Assembly: GCA_002083515.1 (NCBI GenBank)
Contig: LWDN01000069.1
Location: 195 to 57,866 of the forward strand
Direction: 5' to 3'
From: Proteobacteria bacterium HN_bin10
Lineage (GTDB): Bacteria > Pseudomonadota > Alphaproteobacteria > Caulobacterales > Aquidulcibacteraceae
Length of the DNA stretch: 57,672 nt
Both the position numbers and the translations under genes were made by a program. The notes beneath the pieces were generated by a model, which ran no database searches, was not told the DNA's origin, and saw only the letters and a list, made by a program, of their open reading frames with translations. Below are positions 40,688 to 49,443 of the stretch, in pieces (positions within the stretch are counted from its first letter, which is position 1; each line of letters begins with the position of its first letter).

Positions 40688-43600
40688 GAGGAGGAAGCTG
40701 CTCGCTTCCTGCGTGAACAGCAAAAACTCGAATCTCATGGCCTCTACCGCGCCGAGCACGAGCGCGACGCCTGCGGCGTTGGTCTTGTGGCGGCCATCGA
40801 CGGCAAGCCGCGCCGCGATGTGGTGACGCTGGCGCTGGCGGCGCTGAAAGCGGTTTGGCATCGCGGCGCCGTCGACGCCGACGGCAAGACCGGCGACGGG
40901 GCCGGCATCCTGATCGACGCACCGCGCGATTTTTTCCGCGAGCAGGTGGCGCGCACCGGCCACGCGGTGAAGGAAGGTTCGATCTTCGTCGGCCAGATTT
41001 TCCTGCCGCGGCTCGATCTCGGCGCCCAGGAGCGCGCCCGCGTCATCGTCGAAAGCGAGATCATCCGCGCCGGCTTCGTGCTCTATGGCTGGCGGCAGGT
41101 GCCGGTGAACATCGGCCAGATCGGCGAGAAGGCCAACGCCACGCGCCCCGAGATCGAGCAGGTGCTGATGCACGATCCGCAAGCGCGCGACGAGGCGATA
41201 GTCGATCGCGATCTCTTCATCGTGCGCCGCCGTATCGAGAAGCGGGCGCTGGCGGCGAACATTCCTGAGCTTTATGTTTGCTCGCTCTCGGCGCGCACCT
41301 TGATCTACAAGGGCATGTTCCTCGCCGCGCAGATCGACACGTTCTATCCCGATCTGCGCGACGAACGTTTTATCTCGTCGGTGGCGATCTACCACCAGCG
41401 TTATTCCACCAACACCTTCCCGCAGTGGCGTCTGGCGCAGCCGTTCCGCATGCTCGCCCACAATGGCGAGATCAATACGCTCAAAGGCAACGTCAATTGG
41501 ATGAAGAGCCATGAAATTCCCATGGCTTCGGAGGCGTTCAAGGGCGCCGAGCACGACGTCAAGCCGATCATTCAACCCGGCGGCTCGGACTCAGCCGCGC
41601 TCGATAATGTGTTCGAGGTTCTGGTCCGCGCCGGCCGCGCCGCGCCGATGGCGAAATCGCTGCTGATTCCGGAAGCGTGGGCGAAGTCGCGCACGATGAA
41701 GGAAGAACATAAGGCGCTCTACGCCTATTGCAACGCGGTGATGGAGCCGTGGGATGGCCCGGCGGCGCTCGCCATGTTCGACGGACGCTGGGCGGTGGCC
41801 GGGCTCGACCGCAACGGCCTTCGGCCGCTGCGCTACGCGCAGACCGAAGACGGTTTGCTGGCGGTGGGTTCGGAAACCGGCATGTGTCCGCTTGACGATC
41901 GCACCATCGTCGAACGCGGCCGCATCGGCGCCGGCCAGATGGTCGCCGTCGATACCCGCGAAGGCCGCCTCTATCATCACGAGGAGCTGGTCGATGCGCT
42001 GGCGGCGCAGCACCCGTACCGCGCTTGGCTCGGTAATGTCATCGATCTCGACAAGAAGCTGCAAGGCCCGGAGACGCAACTCTACGCCGACCGCACCGAG
42101 CTTTTGCAGCGCCAGGCCGCCGCCGGCTTCACCATGGAAGATCTAGAGCTGTTGCTGCAGCCGATGATGGAGGAGGGCAAGGAAGCCATCGGTTCGATGG
42201 GCGACGATGCGCCGCTTGCGGTGCTGTCCGAGCAGAACCGGCCGCTGTCGCACTATTTTCGCCAGAACTTCAGCCAGGTCACCAATCCGCCGATCGATCC
42301 GCTGCGCGAGGGCCGGGTGATGACGCTGACCACGCGCTTCAAGAATCTGGGCAACATCCTGGCGCAAGACGAGGCGCAGGCAAAGGTCTACGTGCTGTCG
42401 AGCCCGATCCTGACCAACGGCATGTACACGCGGCTGATGCGCGAAATGGGCGACGATGTCGTGCGCATCGATTGCACGTTTGCCAAGCCTGCGCCCGGGG
42501 GCGATGTCGGCGCAGCGTTGCGCGCGGCCATCGCACGCATCCAGGCGGAGGCCGAACACGCGGTGGCGCTGCAGAAGCGTTCGCACGTCGTGCTCACCGA
42601 TCGCCAGCAGCACGCCGATCGCATTGCCTGCCCGATGATCTTGGCGACGAGCGCGGTGCACGCGCATCTGGTGGCCAAGGGGCTGCGCAGCGATTGCTCG
42701 CTGACGGTGCGCACGGCGGAATGCCTCGATCCGCACTATGCCGCCGTGCTGATCGGTTGCGGCGCCACCACAGTGAACCCCTATCTCGCGCTCGAGACGA
42801 TTTCCGATCGCGTGTCACGCGGATTGGCGGGCGATCTCACCCGCGAGCAGGCGGCGGCGAACTATCGCGCCGCGCTCGAAGCCGGATTGCTCAAGATCAT
42901 CTCCAAGATGGGCATCTCGGTGATCTCGTCCTATCGCGGCGGGCTCAACTTCGAAGCCATCGGCCTCTCGCGCGCGCTGGTGGACGAGTACTTCCCGGGT
43001 CTCACCAGCCGCATTTCCGGCATCGGGCTCTCAGGACTCGCTTTCGAGGCCGCGGATCAACATGCACGCGCGTTCGACGATGCGCTCACCGCGCTGTCGA
43101 TCGGCGGCCAGTACCGCTACCGCGCCCGCGGCGAACGTCACGCGCTGGAGGCGGACTCGATTCACCAGCTGCAACTGGCCTGCGACACCGGCGATTACAA
43201 AGCCTACCGCAAATACTCCGATTTCATCCGCGAACGGCGCATCGCGCAACCGATCCAGCTGCGCGATCTCCTGGAGGTGCGCGAGGAGAAGAAGCAGCCG
43301 ACGCCGATCGGCGAAGTCGAAAGCGTCAACGATATCCGCAAGCGCTTCGTCACGCCGGGCATGAGCTTGGGCGCGCTCAGCCCCGAAGCGCATGGCGCGC
43401 TCAACATCGCCATGAACCGCATCGGCGCGAGGAGCGTCTCCGGCGAAGGCGGCGAAGATCCGGAGCGCTACAAGCCGCTGCCGAATGGCGACGATGCGAA
43501 CTCGGCGGTGAAGCAGATCGCATCCGGCCGCTTCGGCGTAACGGCGGAATATCTGAACCAATGCCGCGAGATCGAGATCAAGGTCGCCCAGGGCGCCAAG

Positions 43601-45223
43601 CCCGGCGAGGGCGGACAGCTGCCCGGCTTCAAGGTCACCGAACTGATCGCGCGTTTGCGGCATGCAACGCCGGGCGTGTCGCTGATCAGCCCGCCGCCAC
43701 ATCATGACATCTATTCGATCGAGGATTTGGCGCAGCTCATCTACGATCTGAAGCAGATCAATCCGGTGGCGCGCGTGTGCGTGAAGCTGGTCGCGCAATC
43801 GGGCATCGGCGCGGTGGCGGCGGGCGTGGCCAAAGCCGGCGCGGATACGATCCTCATCTCCGGTCATGTCGGCGGCACCGGGGCCTCGCCGCAGACTTCG
43901 ATCAAATATGCCGGCATTCCCTGGGAAATGGGTTTGGCCGAAGCGCATCAGACCCTGATGCTCAACAATCTGCGCCACCGCGTGCGCTTGCGCACCGATG
44001 GCGGCCTGCGCACCGGCCGCGATGTGATCGTGGCGGCGATTTTGGGCGCAGAAGAGTTCGGCATCGGCACAGCTTCTTTGGTCGCCATGGGCTGCCTGAT
44101 GGTGCGCCAGTGCCATTCCAATACTTGTCCGGTCGGCGTTTGCACGCAGAACGAAGATTTGCGCAAACGCTTCACCGGGACGCCTGAGAAGGTCGTCAAT
44201 CTGATGAGCTTCATCGCCGAAGAGGTGCGCGAAATTCTCGCGCAAATTGGCTTCCGCCGGCTCGAAGAGATTATCGGCCGGACCGATTTGATCGAACAGA
44301 TCAGCCGCGGCGCCGAGCATCTGGACGATCTCGACCTCAACCCGCTCCTGGTGCGGGTCAACAGCCAATATCCCTCGCATTGCACCCAGCTCGGCCGTAA
44401 CGAGCCGCCGCCATCGCTCGATCACGACTTCATCGATCAGGCGCCTGGTTTCTTCGCGCGCGGCGAGAAGAAGCAGCTCGAGTTCAACGTCCGCAACACC
44501 CATCGCGCCATCGGCGCGCGCGCGTCGGCGCATGTCGTGCGTCGCATCGGTCAGGACGCGCTGCCCGAGGGCCAGCTCACGGTGAAGTTGCGCGGTTCGT
44601 GCGGCCAGAGCCTCGGCGCCTGGCTGGTGCAGGGCATCGCGCTCGAAGTCACCGGGGACGCGAACGACTATGTCGGCAAAGGGCTGTCAGGCGGTCTGAT
44701 CACGTTGCGTCCGCCGCAGGGCGAGCCCGCCGGCGCCATCATCGGCAACACCTGCTTGTACGGCGCTACCGGCGGCAAGCTGTTTGCGGCAGGTCTGGCG
44801 GGCGAGCGCTTCGCTGTACGCAATTCCGGCGCGGCCGCCGTGGTCGAAGGCGCCGGCGCCAATGCCTGCGAGTACATGACCGGCGGCACGGTGGCGATCC
44901 TGGGCGCCGTGGGCGACAATTTCGGCGCCGGCATGTCGGGCGGCATGGCGTTTGTCTATGACGACGACGGTCTGTTTCCTGATCGCGCCAATCCGGATTC
45001 CATCGTCTGGCAGCGCCTCGCCTCGGCGCATTGGGAAGCGGTGCTGAAGGCGTTGGTCGCCGAGCACGCCAAACGCACCGGCTCTCCGCGCGCCGCGCAG
45101 ATACAGTCGAACTGGGACGCCGCCCGAGGCAAGTTCTGGCAAATCTGCCCGATCGAGATGATCCCGCGGCTCCAACACGCATTGAATGACGATAAGGCGT
45201 CGTCATCCGTCGCTGCCGCCTGA
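40682..45223 (+). CDS. gltB: Glutamate synthase (NADPH) large subunit
   Basis: About 1513 residues, the normal size. The short propeptide precedes the glutaminase nucleophile Cys in RAEHERDACGVGLVAAIDG. The amidotransferase region has YHQRYSTNTFPQWRLAQPFR. The central and FMN domains include SGEGGEDPERYKPLPNGDDA and KLVAQSGIGAVAAGVAKAGA. The 3Fe-4S site is GCLMVRQCHSNTCPVGVCTQ (CX5CX4C). The C-terminal beta-helix has NTCLYGATGGKLFAAG and YMTGGTVAILG. It makes glutamate with GltD. The only ATG before the domain (40682) is inside the repeat; the RBS is weak, so coupling to gltD or a different start is possible. Confidence 0.95.
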   Translation: MGEEEAARFLREQQKLESHGLYRAEHERDACGVGLVAAIDGKPRRDVVTLALAALKAVWHRGAVDADGKTGDGAGILIDAPRDFFREQVARTGHAVKEGSIFVGQIFLPRLDLGAQERARVIVESEIIRAGFVLYGWRQVPVNIGQIGEKANATRPEIEQVLMHDPQARDEAIVDRDLFIVRRRIEKRALAANIPELYVCSLSARTLIYKGMFLAAQIDTFYPDLRDERFISSVAIYHQRYSTNTFPQWRLAQPFRMLAHNGEINTLKGNVNWMKSHEIPMASEAFKGAEHDVKPIIQPGGSDSAALDNVFEVLVRAGRAAPMAKSLLIPEAWAKSRTMKEEHKALYAYCNAVMEPWDGPAALAMFDGRWAVAGLDRNGLRPLRYAQTEDGLLAVGSETGMCPLDDRTIVERGRIGAGQMVAVDTREGRLYHHEELVDALAAQHPYRAWLGNVIDLDKKLQGPETQLYADRTELLQRQAAAGFTMEDLELLLQPMMEEGKEAIGSMGDDAPLAVLSEQNRPLSHYFRQNFSQVTNPPIDPLREGRVMTLTTRFKNLGNILAQDEAQAKVYVLSSPILTNGMYTRLMREMGDDVVRIDCTFAKPAPGGDVGAALRAAIARIQAEAEHAVALQKRSHVVLTDRQQHADRIACPMILATSAVHAHLVAKGLRSDCSLTVRTAECLDPHYAAVLIGCGATTVNPYLALETISDRVSRGLAGDLTREQAAANYRAALEAGLLKIISKMGISVISSYRGGLNFEAIGLSRALVDEYFPGLTSRISGIGLSGLAFEAADQHARAFDDALTALSIGGQYRYRARGERHALEADSIHQLQLACDTGDYKAYRKYSDFIRERRIAQPIQLRDLLEVREEKKQPTPIGEVESVNDIRKRFVTPGMSLGALSPEAHGALNIAMNRIGARSVSGEGGEDPERYKPLPNGDDANSAVKQIASGRFGVTAEYLNQCREIEIKVAQGAKPGEGGQLPGFKVTELIARLRHATPGVSLISPPPHHDIYSIEDLAQLIYDLKQINPVARVCVKLVAQSGIGAVAAGVAKAGADTILISGHVGGTGASPQTSIKYAGIPWEMGLAEAHQTLMLNNLRHRVRLRTDGGLRTGRDVIVAAILGAEEFGIGTASLVAMGCLMVRQCHSNTCPVGVCTQNEDLRKRFTGTPEKVVNLMSFIAEEVREILAQIGFRRLEEIIGRTDLIEQISRGAEHLDDLDLNPLLVRVNSQYPSHCTQLGRNEPPPSLDHDFIDQAPGFFARGEKKQLEFNVRNTHRAIGARASAHVVRRIGQDALPEGQLTVKLRGSCGQSLGAWLVQGIALEVTGDANDYVGKGLSGGLITLRPPQGEPAGAIIGNTCLYGATGGKLFAAGLAGERFAVRNSGAAAVVEGAGANACEYMTGGTVAILGAVGDNFGAGMSGGMAFVYDDDGLFPDRANPDSIVWQRLASAHWEAVLKALVAEHAKRTGSPRAAQIQSNWDAARGKFWQICPIEMIPRLQHALNDDKASSSVAAA

Positions 45224-45274
45224 GCGTTCGTCGCGGCTGAGCATCTAAACGTCGGCGCCGCGCATCTTTGGGGC

Positions 45275-45415
45275 ATGTCAGGGAAGGGACAAGCACGCTT
45301 GGCGCTGCTCGTCTTTATCGCGCTTGTGGGCGCGGGATTGACGCTCGGCGCCGTGCGCTACCCGTTGGTGGCGAACCTCACGGCGCAGCCCGCGCTCGCG
45401 CAATCCGCCCCCTGA
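45275..45415 (+). CDS. Small predicted membrane or exported peptide (46 aa)
   Basis: An ATG at 45275 opens a 46-codon frame ending TGA at 45413-45415. It encodes a basic N-terminus (MSGKGQARLA), a hydrophobic span (LLVFIALVGAGLTLGAV) and an Ala-rich end with an AXA-like site before QSAP. The RBS is weak (TTTGGGGC). It lies between gltB and the S41-like gene, whose RBS starts right after its stop. No family is recognised. Confidence 0.45.
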   Translation: MSGKGQARLALLVFIALVGAGLTLGAVRYPLVANLTAQPALAQSAP

Positions 45416-45431
45416 TGAGGGAGGGAAGCAG

Positions 45432-46814
45432 ATGAACATATTCCGTATGGGCGCGGCCGCGCTCGCCGTCTTGGCGTTCGGCGCAACCCCGGCCGCGGCG
45501 CAACATCCCCGCCAGCAGGAACAGGCCGCGTCGCAAACCGATCCCACCAGCGCCGAAGCAAGGCGCGCCGACATCGCTGTCTTCCGCGAACAATTCATCG
45601 GCCGCGATGCGGCGCTCGCCGTCGCCGGCCGTCGCGATGAGGCGGAGCGGCGATTGGCGGCGCTCGAGGCGCAAGCAGGCAATGTTAGCCAAGCCTATTT
45701 CGAACTCGAACTCGCGCGCATTGTTGCACTCGCCGACAACGGCCACAGCGCCTATTTTCCAGGACCCCGCTCGCGCCGCTTCAACCGCATCATGCAGGTG
45801 CGCTTCGCGCCGTTTGGCGAGGATTTCTACGTCCTCCGCGCCAATCCAGCCAACGCCGATCTGCTGGGCGCCAAGCTCGTCGCCATCGACGGCCATCCCA
45901 TCGCGCAGGTGCGAGCCGTTGCGCGCACGCTTGCGGGCGGCACGAACGCCTGGCGAGATCGCAACGCCGCCTACTTCTTCGAAAGCCCCGAACAAATGGA
46001 GGCGCTTGATGTCATCGCCGACGCCAGTCGCGCCAGCTATCGGTTCCAACTTGCCAACGGCCGCACGGTGACGCGGCGGTTCACGCCGGAGCCCGCCAAC
46101 CCAAACCGTGTGCGCGCCAATGCCGACCGCTGGTATTACCCCGCGCCGGTTGAAGGCGAGGGTGAAAACTGGCGGGCGCTGCTTGCAACCGATGCCGCGC
46201 CTTGGGCGTTCCAAGAGCCGGATCGTCCGTTCCGCATGCGCGACGCGCCGGAGATCGACGCCTATGTGATCGAGCTGCGCCAGAACAACAGCAGCGACGA
46301 TACCGACATCGCCGATTTCATGATCGACTCTTATGACGCCGCCCGCGAGTCCGGCCGCCGCCATCTCGTACTCGACATGCGCATGAATGGCGGCGGGGAT
46401 CTCAACACCACGCGCGCCTGGGTGCGTCATCTGCCGCGCACCGTGCCGGGCCGCATCTTCGTGCTTACCAGTCCCTACACGTTTTCGGCCGCCATCTCGA
46501 CTGTCGGCTATCTAAAGCAAGCCGCGCCCGACCGCGTCACCATCGTCGGCGAAGTGGTTGGCGACCGGCTCGACTTCCATTCCGAGGGCAGCGTCTTCAA
46601 CCTGCCGAACGCAGGCGGCGCCATTCTCAACGCCACCGAGCGCCACGACTATCGCACAGGCTGCCGCAATATTGAGAATTGTCACGGCTCCGTCGTGCGC
46701 TTCCCGATCTCAGTCGAGAGCCTTGCGCCCGACATCGCCGCGCCCTGGACGATCGAGGCCTACCGCGCCGGGCGCGATCCGGCGATGGAGGCGGTGCAAG
46801 CGGCGTTGCGCTAG
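45432..46814 (+). CDS. Exported S41-family peptidase-like protein
   Basis: 460 residues with a signal peptide ending AAA-QH. The N-terminal helical region (about 45-110) is followed by a small PDZ-like part (GEDFYVLRANPANADLLGAK, LVAIDGHPI). A C-terminal tail-protease-like core follows, with LVLDMRMNGGGDLNTTRAWV (the NGGG motif of S41) and RIFVLTSPYTFSAAISTVGY, whose Ser is the likely nucleophile, and EVVGDRLDFHSEG. The usual Lys of the Ser/Lys dyad is not obvious, so activity is uncertain. A good RBS (GAGGGAAGCAG) precedes the ATG. Confidence 0.83.
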   Translation: MNIFRMGAAALAVLAFGATPAAAQHPRQQEQAASQTDPTSAEARRADIAVFREQFIGRDAALAVAGRRDEAERRLAALEAQAGNVSQAYFELELARIVALADNGHSAYFPGPRSRRFNRIMQVRFAPFGEDFYVLRANPANADLLGAKLVAIDGHPIAQVRAVARTLAGGTNAWRDRNAAYFFESPEQMEALDVIADASRASYRFQLANGRTVTRRFTPEPANPNRVRANADRWYYPAPVEGEGENWRALLATDAAPWAFQEPDRPFRMRDAPEIDAYVIELRQNNSSDDTDIADFMIDSYDAARESGRRHLVLDMRMNGGGDLNTTRAWVRHLPRTVPGRIFVLTSPYTFSAAISTVGYLKQAAPDRVTIVGEVVGDRLDFHSEGSVFNLPNAGGAILNATERHDYRTGCRNIENCHGSVVRFPISVESLAPDIAAPWTIEAYRAGRDPAMEAVQAALR

Positions 46815-46839
46815 CGGCGAGCCCGCGACATAGCAGGGC

Positions 46840-48051
46840 GTGTTTGCTTCGCATGCTCTCAAGGGCAAGGCCCGCGCGCTTGGCTTCGACGCCATCGGCG
46901 TGGCGCCGGCGACCGAGCCGTGGCCGGCGGCGGCGCGCTTGCAGGAATTCCTGAGCTTAGGCCGGCATGGGGAGATGGATTGGATGGCGGGGCGCCATCT
47001 TGGACCGCCGGCGCCTTCGCCGGCGTCTGCGTTGAAACTAGCTGCCACCTTCGATGGCGACTGCCTCGAAAAAAATGCCGGCGAGGGCGCCGGCGGTCCA
47101 CGTAATCCGCGCGCCCATCCAACTTTGCTCTGGTCCGAGGCGAAAAGCGCAATCCTCGTCGGCCAGAGCTATGCAACCAACGATGACGCCATCGCGTTGC
47201 TAAAGGAAAAGCGGCGCGGTCTTATCTCGGCTTATGCGGCGCGGCGCGACTATCACGATGTCGTCAAGGGTAAGCTCAAGCAGCTGGCGCAATGGTTGGC
47301 GCGAGAAACGGGCGCCGAGGTCAAGGTGTTCGTCGACACCGCGCCGCTGATGGAAAAACCGTTGGCGCAGCGTGCGGGCCTTGGTTGGCAAGGCAAGCAC
47401 ACCAATCTGGTTTCGCGCGAACACGGCTCGTGGTTGTTTCTCGGCGCCATCCTGACGAGTGCAGAGATCGAACCCGATGCGCCGGAGCAAGATCATTGCG
47501 GTTCGTGCCGCGCCTGTCTGGATGTGTGCCCGACCGCGGCGTTCCCGGCGCCGTATCAACTCGATGCGCGGCGCTGCCTCGCCTATCTGACCATCGAACA
47601 CAAAGGCCAGATCCCGCGCGAATTCCGAGCCGCGCTCGGCAATCGTATTTTCGGTTGCGACGATTGCCTGGCGGTGTGCCCGTGGAACAAGTTCGCGCAA
47701 ACTGCGCGCGAAACGCGTATGGCGTTGCGCGATGATCTGCGCCTGGCGCCGTTGGCCGAACTCGCCGCACTCGATGACGCCGCGTTCCGCGCGCGTTTCG
47801 CCGGCACGCCCGTGAAGCGAACCGGGCGCGACCGGTTCGTGCGCAACGTCGTCTGCGCCATCGGCAATAGCGGCGAGGCGGCGCTGGCGCCCGTCGCGGA
47901 ACGCCTCCTGGACGATTCATCCCCACTTGTGCGCGGCATGGCGGTATGGGCATTGCGCCGCTTGCTTGACGCGGACGCCTTCGCGCGCCTCAAATCGGCG
48001 CGTGCGCCGCGCGAGAGCGATGCGGGCGTGGCTGAGGAATGGAGCGCATGA
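46840..48051 (+). CDS. queG: Epoxyqueuosine reductase, with an in-frame palindromic insertion
   Basis: 403 residues. QueG performs the last step of queuosine synthesis in tRNA, reducing epoxyqueuosine with cobalamin and two 4Fe-4S clusters. The clusters are CGSCRACLDVCPTAAF and CDDCLAVCPWNKF. AQRAGLGWQGKHTNLVSREH and QLDARRCLAYLTIEHKGQIP are family hallmarks, and a C-terminal HEAT-like tail follows. After GEMDWMAGRHL, where relatives continue directly, an extra ~33 residues (GPPAPSPASALK... to AGEGAGGPRNP) are encoded by a palindrome at 47001-47100; the family resumes at HPTLLWSEAKSAILVGQSYA. The GTG at 46840 is the start. It overlaps mtgA at its 3' end. Confidence 0.95.
   Translation: MFASHALKGKARALGFDAIGVAPATEPWPAAARLQEFLSLGRHGEMDWMAGRHLGPPAPSPASALKLAATFDGDCLEKNAGEGAGGPRNPRAHPTLLWSEAKSAILVGQSYATNDDAIALLKEKRRGLISAYAARRDYHDVVKGKLKQLAQWLARETGAEVKVFVDTAPLMEKPLAQRAGLGWQGKHTNLVSREHGSWLFLGAILTSAEIEPDAPEQDHCGSCRACLDVCPTAAFPAPYQLDARRCLAYLTIEHKGQIPREFRAALGNRIFGCDDCLAVCPWNKFAQTARETRMALRDDLRLAPLAELAALDDAAFRARFAGTPVKRTGRDRFVRNVVCAIGNSGEAALAPVAERLLDDSSPLVRGMAVWALRRLLDADAFARLKSARAPRESDAGVAEEWSA
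47001..47100. repeat. 100-bp palindromic element inside queG
   Basis: The arms at 47001-47024 (TGGACCGCCGGCGCCTTCGC, then CGGC) and 47077-47100 (GCCGGCGAGGGCGCCGGCGG, then TCCA) are 24-base inverse complements with one mismatch, separated by 52 bases. The same arms occur with a perfect match at 54763-54909. The reading frame of queG is kept through it. Confidence 0.9.
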
Positions 48052-49094
48052 GCCCGGACGAGGACGAGCCCAAGCAGGATGGCGAGTCGGAGAATCCCGT
48101 GCCCGATGACGCGCCTGAGCATCCCGCGCCCGATGACGCGCAAGCTGCGTCCGATCCGGCGCCGCTCATCGAGGAAGCCGCCGCACCAGATTTGCACGAA
48201 GAACCTCTGGCCGAGATCGAGCGCGCCGCTCCGCAGCCGACTCCGCCGCGGCGCGTGGCGGCCGTGCAAGAAGATTATCCCTTCGGAGAGCCGGAAATCC
48301 CCATGCCGGCGCGCCCGCGCCGCGGCGATCGCCAGCGCCGCCGTGACGCCAAGCGCAATCTCGATCTCGATCTCGGCCGCATCAAAAGGCGCAAGCGCTA
48401 CGGGTTGCTTATCACTACGCTGAGCGTGCTCTTTATTGCGTTCGTGTTGGCGCCGGTGACTTGGGTGGCGGCTTATCTCTTCTTCGATCCGCCGTCGAAC
48501 GTGCTGATGATGCAGCGGGCCGCCGAAGGGGAGACCATCCGTCACTATCCGATCCCGATCAACCGCATGTCGCCCCACATCGTGCGCGCGGTGATCGCTG
48601 CGGAAGACGCGAACTTCTGCACTCATGACGGCTTTGACATCGAAGCCATTCAAGACGCGATGGAATCGAACCGCCGCGGCGGGCGCACGCGCGGCGCCTC
48701 CACCATAAGTCAGCAGGTGGCCAAGAATCTGTTCCTGTGGCCGGACCGCTCCTGGGTGCGCAAAGGCTTCGAGACCTATTTCACGGCGCTGATCGAATTC
48801 ATGTGGCCCAAGCGGCGGATCATGGAGGCCTATCTCAACATTGCCGAATGGGGCGACGGCAATTTCGGCATCGAGGCCGCGGCGCGGGCGCGGTTCGGCG
48901 TTTCCGCCGCCGATCTGACGCCGCTCCAGGCGGCGCGGCTCGCGGCGGTGCTGCCCAATCCCAACCGCTGGCGCGCCGACAATCCCGGGCCTTACGTCCG
49001 GGGCCGCTCGGCCACCATCGTCGCGCGCGCCCGCGATGTGCGCGGCTCGGGAGCTGCGTCGTGTGTTCTGATTATGGATCGCGACGGTCGCTGA
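48048..49094 (+). CDS. mtgA: Monofunctional peptidoglycan glycosyltransferase
   Basis: 348 residues from the ATG at 48048, which overlaps the queG stop (ATGA); an ATG nine bases earlier is also in frame. An acidic, proline-rich cytoplasmic segment of about 85 residues (unusually long) and a basic patch (ARPRRGDRQRRRDAKR) precede one TM span (about 117-140). The GT51 domain has VIAAEDANFCTHDGFD with catalytic Glu186, RGASTISQQVAKNLFLWPDR, KRRIMEAYLNIAEWGDGNFG and LTPLQAARLAAVLPNPNRW. It polymerises lipid II into glycan strands in the periplasm. Confidence 0.95.
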   Translation: MSPDEDEPKQDGESENPVPDDAPEHPAPDDAQAASDPAPLIEEAAAPDLHEEPLAEIERAAPQPTPPRRVAAVQEDYPFGEPEIPMPARPRRGDRQRRRDAKRNLDLDLGRIKRRKRYGLLITTLSVLFIAFVLAPVTWVAAYLFFDPPSNVLMMQRAAEGETIRHYPIPINRMSPHIVRAVIAAEDANFCTHDGFDIEAIQDAMESNRRGGRTRGASTISQQVAKNLFLWPDRSWVRKGFETYFTALIEFMWPKRRIMEAYLNIAEWGDGNFGIEAAARARFGVSAADLTPLQAARLAAVLPNPNRWRADNPGPYVRGRSATIVARARDVRGSGAASCVLIMDRDGR

Positions 49095-49443
49095 AATTCG
49101 CATGGGCCACGGCGCTCAAATTCCCCCTCTCCTTGCGGAGAGGGGGTTAGGGGGTGAGGGGCGCTGAGCAGCCGCTAATCGCGTAGTTTGAGCCAGACAA
49201 GCTTCGGGAGCGCACTGTCGTACGAACTTTCGAACAGCGCGCTCGCATCGTCGCCCCTCATCCCCCGGCCCCTTCTCCGCAAGGGAGAAGGGGGGTGCGG
49301 CGCTCCATGAGAACCGCGCCGGCCCAGGCGAGCAGCTCGCCGCCAGACTCGCCGCTTTGGCGTAGGTCCGGGCGCAGCTGTTGGGGGCTGTGATTATTCT
49401 GGGTCCGGGCTAAGGTGCACAGGCGCGGAGGGTCGGAAATCAC
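49095..49443. other. Intergenic region filled by a REP-like composite
   Basis: The stretch between mtgA and the SPFH gene contains the double-hairpin repeat at 49123-49293. The rest (49294-49443) has no convincing gene; it probably holds the promoter of the SPFH gene, but I see no clear -35/-10 pair. Confidence 0.6.
49123..49293. repeat. REP-like double hairpin pair
   Basis: The hairpins CCCCCTCTCC-TTGC-GGAGAGGGGG (49123-49146) and CCCCTTCTCC-GCAA-GGGAGAAGGGG (49269-49293) are joined by inner arms GGGGGTGAGGGGCG (49150-49163) and CGCCCCTCATCCCCC (49252-49266), which also pair with one mismatch. This is the same family as 6829-6974 and the in-frame element in asnB. Confidence 0.88.

Noticed and set aside
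43031..44533. 500-codon open frame antisense to gltB
   Set aside because: Antisense shadow of a conserved enzyme; no family resemblance or start signal.
47583..49103. 506-codon minus-strand frame across queG and mtgA
   Set aside because: Shadow of two well-identified genes; no translation signal.
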